Positions 28,431 through 37,253 of a stretch of DNA of 41,687 nucleotides are shown piece by piece (the stretch's first letter is position 1; every line of letters starts with the position of its first letter). Made by a program: the position numbers and the translations under genes. Origin of the DNA: Methylorubrum zatmanii (GTDB lineage Bacteria; Pseudomonadota; Alphaproteobacteria; Rhizobiales; Beijerinckiaceae); assembly GCF_014845115.1 (NCBI RefSeq), contig NZ_NKUI01000005.1:1-41687 (forward strand), read 5' to 3'. Under the pieces are notes generated by a model that had not been told where the DNA came from, made no database searches, and was given only the letters and a program-made list of their open reading frames with translations.

Positions 28431-28807
28431 GCCGCACGACCTTTGCTGCGATGCGGCGCAGGGTCAACCGGCCGGGCGATGAAATGTAACAACATCACAC
28501 AGTTTGTGGCCGGCGGAACACAGGCAGGCCCCTTGGGACCGCGCCCCCGCAACCATGACCGACGCTTCCCACTCGCCGTGCCGCCCACGGGCAGGGCCCT
28601 TCGCCGGCCATCGTCAAGCTTGTTCGCAGAATGTGCCCGAGCGGGCGTGCGATTTAGGCAAGATTAACCAAGATCCCGTTCAATGACGAAGGCTTAAGGT
28701 TGATCATTTCCTAAACGGCCGAGCCATCCTGAGCGTCATTCCGGCACAACCATGCTTGGAATGACGACGGAGGCCGTGCGGGATCCGCGTTGTCGAGTAC
28801 CGCCCGC
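28431..28807. other. Divergent intergenic region
   Basis: This 377-bp gap holds the promoter of the riboswitch transcript (minus strand) and of the second DUF2778 gene (plus strand). A TTGACC sequence on the minus strand near 28465 could be a -35 element, but no good -10 follows. The 28500s and 28650-28740 are relatively AT-rich. No RNA gene or other structure was recognised. Confidence 0.35.
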
Positions 28808-29977
28808 ATGGACATCGCCGAGCTCGTTCAAGGCCGCCCCGCCCGGCCCGTCCGCCGCCGTCGGCGCCGGCCGCCGGTCGCGGCCCTCGCGCTCACCGCC
28901 CTCGGCGGGCTGGCGCTCGCCGGCCTGCTGCAACAGCCCGATTCCGCCTCGTTCCCGGTCCCCTTCCCTGACGCGATCCAGACCCTGGACGGCGCCGACA
29001 GGGCGGAGACCGGGCCGGCCGCGCCCGGCGCGCTGGCCTGGATGCTCGAACCCGCCCCCGTCCTCGACAGCGGCCAGGGCTTCGTCCGGCAGACGCCCCT
29101 GGCCTCGACCTTCCGGGCGCCGCCGGCAGCCGAACCCGTGGCCACCCTGGCCGCCCTCCCGGAGGAGAACGCTGCCGCCGCCGACGCGCCGGCCGTGACG
29201 CCGCGTCCGGCGCCGCCGGCGGCCCGCGTCGCCCTCACCGTACCGCTCCCGGTGCGGCGCCCCGAGGAATTCCGCTACGAGCCGAGAACGCAGACCGCGC
29301 AGGCCAGCCGAGCCGCCACGGCGCGGATCGCCACCGCCTCCACGGCACGGGCTTCGCGGGAGCCGACCCGCAGCGTGTTCAGCGCCGCGGTGACCGACAA
29401 CCGCTCGTTCTTCGAGAAGATGTTCGACCTGCCGGCCTCCCCCCCGTCCTCGGAGCCGGCGATGGCCTATGCCGGGCTCGACAGCGGCGCGGTCGATTCG
29501 GCCGCCCGGCGGCGGATCGTTCCGGGTCCGGTGTCCGAACCGGGCGTCGCCGTCTACGACATCAGCGCCGCGACGGTGACCCTGCCCAACGGCGAGGTGC
29601 TGGAGGCTCATTCCGGTCTCGGCGCGGCCCAGGACAACCCGGATTACGTCCATGTGCGGATGCGCGGCGCCACCCCTCCCGGCGTCTACGACCTGAGGGA
29701 GCGCGAGGCCCTGTTCCACGGGGTGCGGGCCATCCGCCTCACCCCGGTCGGCGGGTCGGCGGCGATCCACGGCCGCGACGGCATCCTGGCCCATACCTAC
29801 ATGCTGGGCCCGAGCGGCGCCTCGAACGGATGCGTCGTGTTCAGGAACTACACCCGCTTCCTCCAGGCCTATCTCAGCGGCCAGGTCCGGCGCCTGGTCG
29901 TAGTGCCCGGCACCGCCCCCGGTATCTTCGCCAGCCGGCGCAACGCCACGCCGCGCCGCTCGGCCTCGGCGGAGTAA
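28808..29977 (+). CDS. DUF2778 (Tlde1-like) envelope protein, copy 2
   Basis: This 389-aa protein begins with a basic segment (VRRRRRRPPVAAL), a single membrane helix (ALTALGGLALAGLLQ), then a long Ala/Pro-rich linker and the DUF2778 domain at about 240-370. His321 (IHGR) and Cys342 in GASNGC form the likely catalytic pair, with the same 21-residue spacing as in the copy at 16867. Both also share an FFEKMFDLP/FFEKLLGVE segment before the domain. An in-frame TTG at 28790 is possible, but the ATG at 28808 is preferred. The substrate is probably peptidoglycan (family inference). Confidence 0.75.
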   Translation: MDIAELVQGRPARPVRRRRRRPPVAALALTALGGLALAGLLQQPDSASFPVPFPDAIQTLDGADRAETGPAAPGALAWMLEPAPVLDSGQGFVRQTPLASTFRAPPAAEPVATLAALPEENAAAADAPAVTPRPAPPAARVALTVPLPVRRPEEFRYEPRTQTAQASRAATARIATASTARASREPTRSVFSAAVTDNRSFFEKMFDLPASPPSSEPAMAYAGLDSGAVDSAARRRIVPGPVSEPGVAVYDISAATVTLPNGEVLEAHSGLGAAQDNPDYVHVRMRGATPPGVYDLREREALFHGVRAIRLTPVGGSAAIHGRDGILAHTYMLGPSGASNGCVVFRNYTRFLQAYLSGQVRRLVVVPGTAPGIFASRRNATPRRSASAE

Positions 29978-29998
29978 CGCCGCCCGCCCCCGCCTTCC

Positions 29999-30367
29999 TC
30001 AGCCTTTGGCGACCGGCTTGATCTTGAGCTGGTCGATCGCCCAGAGCCACGTCCCGTCCGCCTGACGGCGAGCCGCCTCGACCGAGAGCGCGCCGTTGGG
30101 CAGACGCGCGAAGGTGAGTGCGAGGTCGCCGTTGCGGATCGCCGGCAGGGTCTCCGGCTCGGGGAAATCCGACTTGCGGGCGAGCAGGTCGGTGTAGAAG
30201 CGGCGGATCTCGTCACGGCCGGACGCCACGACCTCGCCCACCGCGAGGGTCGCCCCGGCTTCGTAGAGGGCCGCTAACCCTTCCACGTCGCCGGCATTGG
30301 CCCGCGCGTGGAAGAGACGAGCCAGATCTTCCGGCTCCCGCGCCACGTCCCGTTGCGTCTCGCCCAT
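29999..30367 (-). CDS. SnoaL/NTF2-like protein
   Basis: This 122-aa protein has the NTF2-like alpha+beta fold of the YybH/SgcJ type: an N-terminal helix (EDLARLFHARANAGDVEGLAALYE), strands (GATLAVGEVVASGRDEIRRF) and a closing WLWAIDQLKIK. Such proteins bind small ligands or are cyclases or isomerases; no specific activity can be read. It lies 28 bp downstream of the OsmC gene on the same strand and is probably co-transcribed with it. It is the last gene of that unit. Confidence 0.75.
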   Translation of the reverse strand: MGETQRDVAREPEDLARLFHARANAGDVEGLAALYEAGATLAVGEVVASGRDEIRRFYTDLLARKSDFPEPETLPAIRNGDLALTFARLPNGALSVEAARRQADGTWLWAIDQLKIKPVAKG

Positions 30368-30395
30368 CGTTTGCTCCTCCCGATTCCCGTTTGGC

Positions 30396-30839
30396 CTATT
30401 TCAGGCGGGTGCCCCGCCCGTCCCGCACCGCGACCGCCACCGGAATGCCGGCCTTGACGCTCTCGGAGACGGTGCAGAACCGTTCGAACTGATCGAGCAC
30501 CCGGTCGAGCCGATCCATCGACTCGGCCTCGGCGCCCAGGGCGATGTCGACCTCGATGCCGACGAGGCGCAGGCGCCCCTCCCCGTTGCGGGCCACGCGC
30601 CCGATCGCCTCGGCGCTCACTCCCCCGCCCTCCTGCCGGTACTTGCCCAGGGCGAAGGCGAGGCTGGCGCACAGACAGTTGCTGACGGCGGCGATCAGCA
30701 CCTGCTCGGGCGAGGGTCCGGTCTCGCCGCCGATCGGCTCGGGCTCGTCCGTCAGCAGCGGAACGAAGCTCTCGCCGAAGTCGATCCGGAAGGCGTAGGC
30801 CTCGACCTGCCGGATCCGGATGCTGTGCTTGTCCGACAT
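30396..30839 (-). CDS. OsmC-family protein
   Basis: This 147-aa protein matches the OsmC/Ohr superfamily, with Cys55 and Cys57 in the SNCLCASLA helix and Cys122 in ERFCTVSESV. In OsmC and Ohr the two conserved Cys form a thiol peroxidase site for organic hydroperoxides; this copy keeps one Cys in each motif. The ATG at 30839 has AGGAGG 6 nt upstream; longer in-frame extensions have no signal. A perfect palindrome lies at 30922-30935 in the divergent promoter shared with the PAS gene. Confidence 0.8.
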   Translation of the reverse strand: MSDKHSIRIRQVEAYAFRIDFGESFVPLLTDEPEPIGGETGPSPEQVLIAAVSNCLCASLAFALGKYRQEGGGVSAEAIGRVARNGEGRLRLVGIEVDIALGAEAESMDRLDRVLDQFERFCTVSESVKAGIPVAVAVRDGRGTRLK

Positions 30840-30904
30840 TGCGGGCCTCCTCCCCCCTGCCTCAACCGCCGACAGGCAATCCCGTTCGGGTTGCACGGCG
30901 TGCC

Positions 30905-30935
30905 TTGACCTATAATTCGTGTCTGGTATACCAGA
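30905..30935 (+). promoter_or_regulatory. Operator palindrome overlapping a promoter (site 1)
   Basis: TTGACC (30905-30910), 16 bp, TATACC (30927-30932) forms a sigma70-like promoter pointing at the PAS gene. The perfect palindrome TCTGGTATACCAGA (30922-30935) covers its -10 element. The spacer also contains TATAAT. On the other strand TTGGCA-N18-AATTAT could drive the OsmC gene, with the palindrome in its spacer. This form suits a GntR/FadR-type repressor. Confidence 0.7.
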
Positions 30936-31000
30936 TGCCAATCGACGAGCCACCGGAAAGAGCGGCCTCGATCCAGGAAGCCAAGGAGGCAACGCCTGCC

Positions 31001-31090
31001 ATGACCGAACGCGGCATCCTCGACAGTTCTGCGCACGATCCGGCCACGCGGCCGGCAACCGGGACACCCTCGCTCCAGCCCTGCGGCTGA
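31001..31090 (+). CDS. Possible 29-aa leader peptide
   Basis: An ATG with AAGGAGG about 11 nt upstream opens a 29-codon frame ending 26 bp before the PAS gene. The peptide starts MTERGILDSS and has no recognisable family. It lies in the long leader between the promoter at 30905 and the PAS start. It could be a leader peptide or chance. Confidence 0.25.
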   Translation: MTERGILDSSAHDPATRPATGTPSLQPCG

Positions 31091-31116
31091 GCCGGCGAAC
31101 GGGAAGGAGTCGGCAC

Positions 31117-31566
31117 ATGGCCGCCTCTCACAGTTTCGACCTGACCGGGCTCGTCGCGGCCATCGGCGACGCCGTGGTGATCTCCGACGCGGACGGACGG
31201 ATCGTCGTCTGGAATCCGGCCGCGGAACGGATCTTCGGCTTCACGCAGGCCGAGGCGCTCGGTGAGAGCCTCGACCTCATCACCCCGGAGCGTCACCGTC
31301 GGCGCCACTGGGATGGCTACGCCAAGACCATGCGCACGGGGGAGACCCGCTACGGGACCACCCTGCTCAAGGTGCCGGCCCTGCACAAGGACGGCCGGTC
31401 CCTCTCCATCGCCTTCACCGTCGCGCTGCTGCACGACGCGGAAGGAGCCGTCACCGGCATCGCCGCGGTGATCCGCGACGAGACCGAACGCTTCCAAGAG
31501 GAGCGCGCCCTGCGCCGCCGCGTGGCGGAGCTGGAAGAAGCCCTGGGCACCCTCGTCTGCGCCTGA
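31117..31566 (+). CDS. Stand-alone PAS-domain protein
   Basis: This 149-aa protein consists of one PAS domain (about 10-125: GDAVVISDADGRIVVWNPAAERIFGF, split by TPERHRRRHW) and a short helical tail. No kinase, cyclase or DNA-binding domain is attached. It would sense a small ligand, redox state or light through a bound cofactor; none can be named. GGGAAGGAG precedes the ATG. It lies 111 bp upstream of frc under a promoter with the operator palindrome, so a role in the oxalate response is plausible. Confidence 0.8.
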   Translation: MAASHSFDLTGLVAAIGDAVVISDADGRIVVWNPAAERIFGFTQAEALGESLDLITPERHRRRHWDGYAKTMRTGETRYGTTLLKVPALHKDGRSLSIAFTVALLHDAEGAVTGIAAVIRDETERFQEERALRRRVAELEEALGTLVCA

Positions 31567-31597
31567 CGGCGACGCCCGGGACACCGTTATTTTTCAG

Positions 31598-31622
31598 GAA
31601 ATATTCCCGAGACCGATATTTC
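31598..31622. promoter_or_regulatory. Inverted repeat upstream of frc
   Basis: GAAATAT (31598-31604) and ATATTTC (31616-31622) form a perfect inverted pair in the AT-rich 111-bp gap before frc. It may be an operator or a weak hairpin. No copy of the GGTATACC palindrome is seen here. Confidence 0.35.
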
Positions 31623-31677
31623 AGCCTTTGCAAGCAACGACGACCCGAAACGAAGTCAAAATAGGGAGAAAGCCGAG

Positions 31678-32928
31678 ATGACCCAGCCGCTCGAAGGGAT
31701 CAAGATCATCGATTTCACCCACGTCCAGGCGGGTCCTGCCTGCACCCAGCTGCTCGCGTGGTTCGGGGCGGACGTGATCAAGGTCGAGCGTCCGGGCGCC
31801 GGCGACGTGACGCGCAACCAGCTGCGCCATGTCGAGGATGCGGACGCCCTCTACTTCACCATGCTGAATTCCAACAAGCGTTCGCTCACCCTGGACACCA
31901 AGACCCCGCAGGGCAAGGAAGTCCTCGAGAAGCTGATCGCCGAATCCGACGTGATGGTCGAGAATTTCGGCCCCGGCGCCCTCGACCGCATGGGCTTCAC
32001 CTGGGCCCGCATCCAGGAGCTGAACCCGGGCATGATCCTCGCCTCGGTGAAGGGCTTCTCCGACGGCCACCACTACGAGGACCTGAAGGTCTACGAGAAC
32101 GTGGCGCAGTGCGCCGGCGGCGCCGCCTCCACCACCGGCTTCTGGGACGGCCCCCCCACCGTGTCGGCCGCCGCGCTCGGCGACTCCAACACCGGCATGC
32201 ACCTGGCCATCGGCATCCTCACGGCGCTGCATGCCAAGAACAAGACCGGCAAGGGCCAGAAGGTCGCCGTGTCGATGCAGGATTCGGTGATCAACCTCTG
32301 CCGCGTGAAGCTGCGTGACCAGCAGCGCCTCGACGCCATCGGCTACCTCGAAGAATACCCGCAATACCCGCACGGCGAGTTCTCGGACGTGGTGCCGCGC
32401 GGCGGCAACGCGGGCGGCGGCGGCCAGCCGGGCTGGGTGCTGAAGTGCAAGGGCTGGCAGACCGACCCGAACGCCTACATCTACTTCACGATTCAGGGCC
32501 ATGCCTGGGCCCCGATCTGCAAGGCGCTCAACAAGCCCGAGTGGATCGATGATCCGGCCTACAACACCCCCCGCGCCCGCCAGGACAAGATCTTCGAGAT
32601 CTTCGCCTTCATCGAGGATTGGCTGGCCGACAAGACCAAGTTCGAGGCCGTCGACATCCTGCGCAAGTTCGACATCCCGTGCGCGCCGGTGCTGTCGATG
32701 AAGGAGATCGCCGCCGATCCGTCGCTGCGCGCCAGCGGCACCATCGTCGAGGTGCCGCATCCGAAGCTCGGCTCGTACCTGACCGTCGGCAGCCCGATCA
32801 AGTTCTCCGACATGAAGGTCGACATCAAGGCCTCGCCGCTGCTGGGCGAGCACACCGACGAGGTCCTCGCGGGCCTCGGCTACTCTCCCGAGCAGATCGC
32901 CGCGATGCACGAGGCCCGCGCGGTCTGA
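31678..32928 (+). CDS. Formyl-CoA:oxalate CoA-transferase
   Basis: This 416-aa family III CoA-transferase moves CoA from formyl-CoA to oxalate, giving oxalyl-CoA and formate. The residues known from the Oxalobacter enzyme are present at matching positions: Gln17 in HVQAGP, catalytic Asp169 in GDSNTGMH, and the glycine loop GGGGQPG near 246-252. Length is standard. GGGAG lies 10 nt before the ATG. Two strong terminators follow directly. Together with oxc it forms the oxalate degradation cycle. Confidence 0.96.
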   Translation: MTQPLEGIKIIDFTHVQAGPACTQLLAWFGADVIKVERPGAGDVTRNQLRHVEDADALYFTMLNSNKRSLTLDTKTPQGKEVLEKLIAESDVMVENFGPGALDRMGFTWARIQELNPGMILASVKGFSDGHHYEDLKVYENVAQCAGGAASTTGFWDGPPTVSAAALGDSNTGMHLAIGILTALHAKNKTGKGQKVAVSMQDSVINLCRVKLRDQQRLDAIGYLEEYPQYPHGEFSDVVPRGGNAGGGGQPGWVLKCKGWQTDPNAYIYFTIQGHAWAPICKALNKPEWIDDPAYNTPRARQDKIFEIFAFIEDWLADKTKFEAVDILRKFDIPCAPVLSMKEIAADPSLRASGTIVEVPHPKLGSYLTVGSPIKFSDMKVDIKASPLLGEHTDEVLAGLGYSPEQIAAMHEARAV

Positions 32929-33044
32929 CGGGTGATGCACGGCCTTCTCCGTCCAGGAAGGCCGTGCCGAATGGTCCGAACCGATCGGCACTACCGGTCG
33001 GCCATGACCCTCCCGGGACGGGGCACTGCCCCGGGAGCGCTTGA

Positions 33045-33068
33045 CCGGGCTAGGCGCCCGGGTTTTTT
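33045..33068 (+). terminator. Terminator of frc
   Basis: The stem CCGGGC/GCCCGG (33045-33050 and 33056-33061) is followed by six T residues, a typical intrinsic terminator. A preceding GC stem (CTCCCGGG/CCCGGGAG) lies at about 33010-33036. Confidence 0.85.
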
Positions 33069-33085
33069 CCTCCTCCGATGACTTG

Positions 33086-33114
33086 ACCGGACCGACCCCG
33101 TCGGTCCGGTTTTT
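33086..33114 (+). terminator. Second terminator after frc
   Basis: A perfect 11-bp stem, ACCGGACCGAC with GTCGGTCCGGT, three-base loop, is followed by TTTT. It is a second intrinsic terminator 18 bp after the first, making read-through into the HPP gene unlikely. Confidence 0.85.
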
Positions 33115-33188
33115 CCTTGTGTCGGCGCCCCGCGCTTTCTCCGCCTGGACGCCCCTCCCCTTCGCCTCGAAGCTGCGGTGCCCTGCCG

Positions 33189-34373
33189 GTGACGCGACTG
33201 GTGACCTCTCTTCTGCGCCGCCTCCTGCCGGGGCAGGCGCCCGTCAGCCTCCGCGAGCGCGCCCGCGCCGCCAGCGGCGCCCTGGCCGGCCTCCTCGCCA
33301 CCGGCCTCGTCACCCGCGCCACGGTCGGAACGGGGGTGGAGTTGCCGCTGCTGATCGCGCCCATGGGCGCCTCGGCGGTGCTGCTCTTCGCCGTGCCGTC
33401 GAGTCCGCTGGCTCAGCCCTGGTCGATCATCGGCGGCAACCTCGTCGCCGCTCTGATCGGCGTCACGGCGGCCCTGCACATCGCCGACCCCCTCGTCGGC
33501 GCGGCGCTGGCCGGGGCCGGCGCCATCGCGGTGATGATGGGCTTACGCTGCCTGCATCCGCCGAGCGGCGCCGTGGCGCTCACCGCCGTGCTCGGCGGGC
33601 CGGCGATCCACGACCTCGGCTACGGCTTCGTGCTGTGGCCGGTCGGCGTCAACACGGCCCTGATCCTCGGCACGGCGATCCTGTTCAACAACCTGACCGG
33701 CCGCTCCTATCCGCATGTCGCGCAGGCCGCGCCCCTGGCTCCGGTGCCGGCAGGCCGCCTCGGCCTGACCTCGGCCGACATCGATGCCGCCTTGGAGGAT
33801 TTCGATCAGGTGCTCGATATCGACCGTGGCGACCTGGAAGCGCTGCTGCGGCGCGCCCAGCTCAGTTCCCTGCTGCGCCGCTCCGGGCCGACCACCTGCG
33901 CCTCGCTCCTGACCCGCGACGTCGTCGCCATCGCTCCCGAGGCTCCCCTGCGGGAGGCTTTGACGCTGCTGCGGCGCCACCACATCAAGATGCTGCCGGT
34001 CACCGACGAGCGGGCGCGGGTGCTCGGCGTCCTGACCCAGACCGACCTGATGGACAAGGTGGAATGGGACGGGCGCGGTCCCCGCCTCGGTTTCGCCCGG
34101 CGCTGGCAGCTGACTTTGGGACGAGGCCGCGCCCCGCATGGCTGCGCCGCCGACGTGATGACCACCGAGGTCGAGAGCCTGCGCCCCGACATGTCGCTCG
34201 CGCAGGTCGCGGCGCGCATGGCGCAGAGCGGGCACCACCACCTGCCCGTGGTCGGGCCCGACGGGCGCCTCGTCGGCGTCGTGTCCCAGTCCAATCTCGT
34301 GGCCGCGCTGCTGACGGAAGCTTCGGCCGAGGTCGGGGCCAGCGAAGGCCGCTCCGCCGGCCTCGCCGCCTAA
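33189..34373 (+). CDS. HPP-family membrane protein with two CBS domains
   Basis: This protein of about 394 aa has an N-terminal HPP domain of four membrane helices with the motif GLRCLHPPSGAVAL, followed by two cytoplasmic CBS domains (about 240-380; SLLTRDVVAIAPEAPLREA and VMTTEVESLRPDMSLAQVA). HPP proteins have been linked to anion transport such as nitrite, and CBS pairs bind adenosyl ligands. The substrate is unknown here. GTG at 33189 is chosen as start; the frame opens upstream at 33117 without family match. It lies behind two terminators, so it probably has its own promoter. The stop overlaps that of the convergent hydrolase by 4 bp. Confidence 0.8.
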   Translation: MTRLVTSLLRRLLPGQAPVSLRERARAASGALAGLLATGLVTRATVGTGVELPLLIAPMGASAVLLFAVPSSPLAQPWSIIGGNLVAALIGVTAALHIADPLVGAALAGAGAIAVMMGLRCLHPPSGAVALTAVLGGPAIHDLGYGFVLWPVGVNTALILGTAILFNNLTGRSYPHVAQAAPLAPVPAGRLGLTSADIDAALEDFDQVLDIDRGDLEALLRRAQLSSLLRRSGPTTCASLLTRDVVAIAPEAPLREALTLLRRHHIKMLPVTDERARVLGVLTQTDLMDKVEWDGRGPRLGFARRWQLTLGRGRAPHGCAADVMTTEVESLRPDMSLAQVAARMAQSGHHHLPVVGPDGRLVGVVSQSNLVAALLTEASAEVGASEGRSAGLAA

Positions 34374-35101
34374 TCGCCGTCCCCGCGTCGGCCCTCGGCG
34401 AACAAGAAGTCGACCGCCCGGGCGATCACATCCGGGTTGTAGGCATGCGGGCCGTCATACTCGACGTAAGTGAGGTCGTAGCCCGCTTCCCGCAGAAGGC
34501 GGGCATGGCGGCGGCCGCTGCGGTCGATCGGGATCTGCTCGTCGCGGGTGCCGTGGGACAGGAAGATCCGCGGGGCGCCCGCCTGGACCTGAACCGTGAG
34601 GAAGCCCGCCGACGAGACGATCATGTGCGTGACCCGGTCGCCGTTGGCGAGGCCCAGGGAGAGTGTGTAGCTGCCCCCATCCGAATGGCCGGCGAAGGCG
34701 AAGCGGGCGGGATCGAGCAGGAAGCGATCCGCGACCGCGGCGAGGGCCGTGTCGAGCCGCTCGCGATCCGGCCCGTTGCCGGCGATCACAAGGTCCCAGG
34801 TCGGAAACAGCGATTGCGGCGCGAGCAGCAGGAAGCCGCGCGCCTGCGCATGCCCCTCCAGCATCGGCAGGATTTTCTGGGCGCTGCCGCCGCCGCCGTG
34901 GAACAGCGTCACCAGGGGTGTCGGCCGGCGCGGATCGATGGCGGGCGGCACGACGAGCGTGGCATCGCGCTCCGGGAACAGGCCGAGTTCGTGGCGCCCG
35001 GGGGGCAGCGGCGGCTGCGTGGGCAGCCGGTGCCGGAAATCGAGGCGCCCCGCGAGATGGGGGTCGAGGGCGAGCGTCGGATCGAAGGCGGAAGAGGCCA
35101 T
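34370..35101 (-). CDS. Alpha/beta hydrolase, phospholipase/carboxylesterase type
   Basis: This 243-aa hydrolase has the nucleophile motif GHSDGG (about 145-150), the oxyanion segment TLFHGGGGSAQKI and a C-terminal catalytic His in GPHAY. It resembles the YpfH/carboxylesterase group that hydrolyses small esters. No signal peptide is seen. It is in the minus-strand unit after oxc but is separated from oxc by a terminator, so it is probably independently expressed. Confidence 0.8.
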   Translation of the reverse strand: MASSAFDPTLALDPHLAGRLDFRHRLPTQPPLPPGRHELGLFPERDATLVVPPAIDPRRPTPLVTLFHGGGGSAQKILPMLEGHAQARGFLLLAPQSLFPTWDLVIAGNGPDRERLDTALAAVADRFLLDPARFAFAGHSDGGSYTLSLGLANGDRVTHMIVSSAGFLTVQVQAGAPRIFLSHGTRDEQIPIDRSGRRHARLLREAGYDLTYVEYDGPHAYNPDVIARAVDFLFAEGRRGDGD

Positions 35102-35163
35102 GGAGATCCCCTTGGAAGGATCCTCCCTGCCCCCGGGGCCGAGGGCGGGGAGAACGCCGAACG

Positions 35164-35200
35164 AAAAAGGATCGCGGCACCCTCTCGGGCACCGCGATCC
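35164..35200 (-). terminator. Terminator of oxc
   Basis: On the minus strand GGATCGCGG pairs with CCGCGATCC, with an inner loop region, and is followed by five T residues. It lies 33 bp after the oxc stop. Confidence 0.8.
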
Positions 35201-35232
35201 GGTTCAGGCAGGGAGGCGAGGCAGAGCCTGCC

Positions 35233-36984
35233 TCACTTCTTCTTCAGGGTGCTCTGCGGGTTGAGGCTGCCGATATTGCCGCTCTCGCTGCCGGCGGCCG
35301 GATCGATCACCGCGTTGATGAGGGTCGGCTTGCCGGAATCCATCGCCGCATCGACCGCCCGCTTCAGCTCGTCCGGCGTGGTGACGTTCACGCCGACGCC
35401 GCCGAAGGCTTCCATCATCTTGTCGTAGCGGGAATCCTTCACGAACACCGTGGTGCCGGGATCGCGGCCGGTCGGGTCGGTGTCGGTGCCGCGATAGATG
35501 CCGTTGTTGTTGAAGATCACGATGCAGACCGGCAGGTCGTAGCGGCAGATCGTTTCGACCTCCATGCCGGAGAAGCCGAAGGCCGAGTCGCCCTCGACCG
35601 CCAGCACCGGCTTGCCGGTCTCGACGGCGGCGGCGATGGCGAAGCCCATGCCGATGCCCATCACGCCCCAGGTGCCGACATCCAGGCGCTTGCGCGGCTG
35701 GTACATGTCGATGATGCCGCGGGCGAGATCGAGGGTGTTGGCGCCCTCGTTGACGAGGATGGCGTCGGGCCGCTCCTTGATGACGGTGCGCAGAGCGCCC
35801 AGCGCCGAGTGGAAGCACATCGGCGATGTGTTCTTCATCAGCTTCGGGGCCATCTTGGCGATGTTGGCCTCGCGCTTCGTGCGGATGGTCTCGAGCCAGT
35901 TCTGAGGCGCCCCCTTCCAATCCTTGCGGATCCCGTCGAGCAGCGCCTCGACGCAGGAGCCGATGTCACCCACCAGCGGGGCCGCGATCTCGACATTCGA
36001 GTCCATCTCGCGCGGTTCGATGTCGATCTGGATGAAGCGCTTGGAGCCCGGCTCGCCCCAGGTCTTGCCCTTGCCGTGGGAGAGCAGCCAGTTCAGGCGC
36101 GCGCCCACCAGCACGACGACGTCGGAATCCTTCAGCGCGGTGGAGCGCGCCGCGCCGGCCGAGAGCGGGTGGGTGTCGGGCAGGAGGCCCTTGGCCATGC
36201 TCATCGGCACGTAGGGGATGCCGCTCTCTTCGACCAGCGCGCGCACCGCCTCGTCGGCCTGGGCATAGGCCGCGCCCTTGCCGAGGATGATCAGCGGACG
36301 CTCGGCCGACTTCAGCAGATCGAGGGCACGGGCGACGGCGGCCGGGGCCGGAAGCTGGGCCGGAGCCGGATCGATCACCTTCACCAGCGAGCGGGCGCCG
36401 AGATCGGCGTCGATGACCTGCGAGAATAGCTTGGCGGGCAGGTCGAGATAGACGCCGCCGGGCCGGCCGGAGACGGCGGCGCGGATCGCACGCGCCACGC
36501 CGATGCCGATATCGGCGGCGTGCAGCACGCGGAAGGCGGCCTTGCACAGCGGCTTGGCGATGGCGAGCTGATCCATCTCCTCGTAGTCGCCCTGCTGCAG
36601 GTCGACGATCTCACGCTCGGAGGAGCCGGAGATCAGGATCATCGGGAAGCAGTTGGTGGTGGCGTTGGCCAGCGCGGTCAGGCCGTTGAGGAAGCCCGGC
36701 GCCGAGACGGTGAGGCAGATGCCCGGCTTCTTGGTGAGGAAGCCGGCGATCGCCGCCGCGTTGCCCGCATTCTGCTCGTGGCGGAAGGAGACGACGCGCA
36801 GGCCCTCGGCCTGGGCCATCCGGCCGAGATCGGTGATCGGGATGCCGGGCACGCCGTAGATCGTCTCGATGCCGTTCAGCTTGAGCGCGTCGATGACGAG
36901 GTGGAAGCCGTCCGTCAGCTCCGCCTCCTCGTGGGGCACCGCACCTGCGGTGATCGCGTCGATGTTCTGGGCCTGGACGGTCAT
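35233..36984 (-). CDS. Oxalyl-CoA decarboxylase
   Basis: This 583-aa thiamine-diphosphate enzyme converts oxalyl-CoA to formyl-CoA and CO2, returning formyl-CoA to Frc. The N-terminal pyrimidine domain holds the activating Glu at E70 ([10 protein letters not shown]). The C-terminal ThDP-binding motif runs from GDSAFGFSG to [10 protein letters not shown] (about 463-500). GGGAGA lies 8 nt before the ATG. The operator palindrome and a TTGACC-N17-TATACC promoter are about 190 bp upstream. Length and motifs match the family. Confidence 0.96.
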   Translation of the reverse strand: MTVQAQNIDAITAGAVPHEEAELTDGFHLVIDALKLNGIETIYGVPGIPITDLGRMAQAEGLRVVSFRHEQNAGNAAAIAGFLTKKPGICLTVSAPGFLNGLTALANATTNCFPMILISGSSEREIVDLQQGDYEEMDQLAIAKPLCKAAFRVLHAADIGIGVARAIRAAVSGRPGGVYLDLPAKLFSQVIDADLGARSLVKVIDPAPAQLPAPAAVARALDLLKSAERPLIILGKGAAYAQADEAVRALVEESGIPYVPMSMAKGLLPDTHPLSAGAARSTALKDSDVVVLVGARLNWLLSHGKGKTWGEPGSKRFIQIDIEPREMDSNVEIAAPLVGDIGSCVEALLDGIRKDWKGAPQNWLETIRTKREANIAKMAPKLMKNTSPMCFHSALGALRTVIKERPDAILVNEGANTLDLARGIIDMYQPRKRLDVGTWGVMGIGMGFAIAAAVETGKPVLAVEGDSAFGFSGMEVETICRYDLPVCIVIFNNNGIYRGTDTDPTGRDPGTTVFVKDSRYDKMMEAFGGVGVNVTTPDELKRAVDAAMDSGKPTLINAVIDPAAGSESGNIGSLNPQSTLKKK

Positions 36985-37169
36985 GCGGCGTTCTCCCTTT
37001 TGTCTGGATTTTTCGTCGCGCGGGGCCTCTTCGGGCATTCCGCAATCTGCTTGGGAAGCGCTGGTCTCGAGCGCGTCGTCGTTTCGGACGAGCCGGCAGT
37101 CACCTGGTCGGATCGATGCCTGAGGGGGCCATCACCGCGTGTTCCGGCGGTCGATCCTATTGGCGTGGC

Positions 37170-37201
37170 TTTGGTATACCAAATACCAGAGAGGTGGTCA
37201 A
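37170..37201 (-). promoter_or_regulatory. Operator palindrome overlapping the oxc promoter (site 2)
   Basis: On the minus strand TTGACC (37201-37196), 17 bp, TATACC (37178-37173) points at oxc. The perfect palindrome TTTGGTATACCAAA (37170-37183) covers the -10 element, and an extra half site ATACCAGA lies at 37183-37190 in the spacer. The architecture matches site 1. Confidence 0.75.
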
Positions 37202-37253
37202 ACGAAACACGCAGGTTTCGTCCGCGTGTTTCCAATCTTCGAGCGGAATGATC

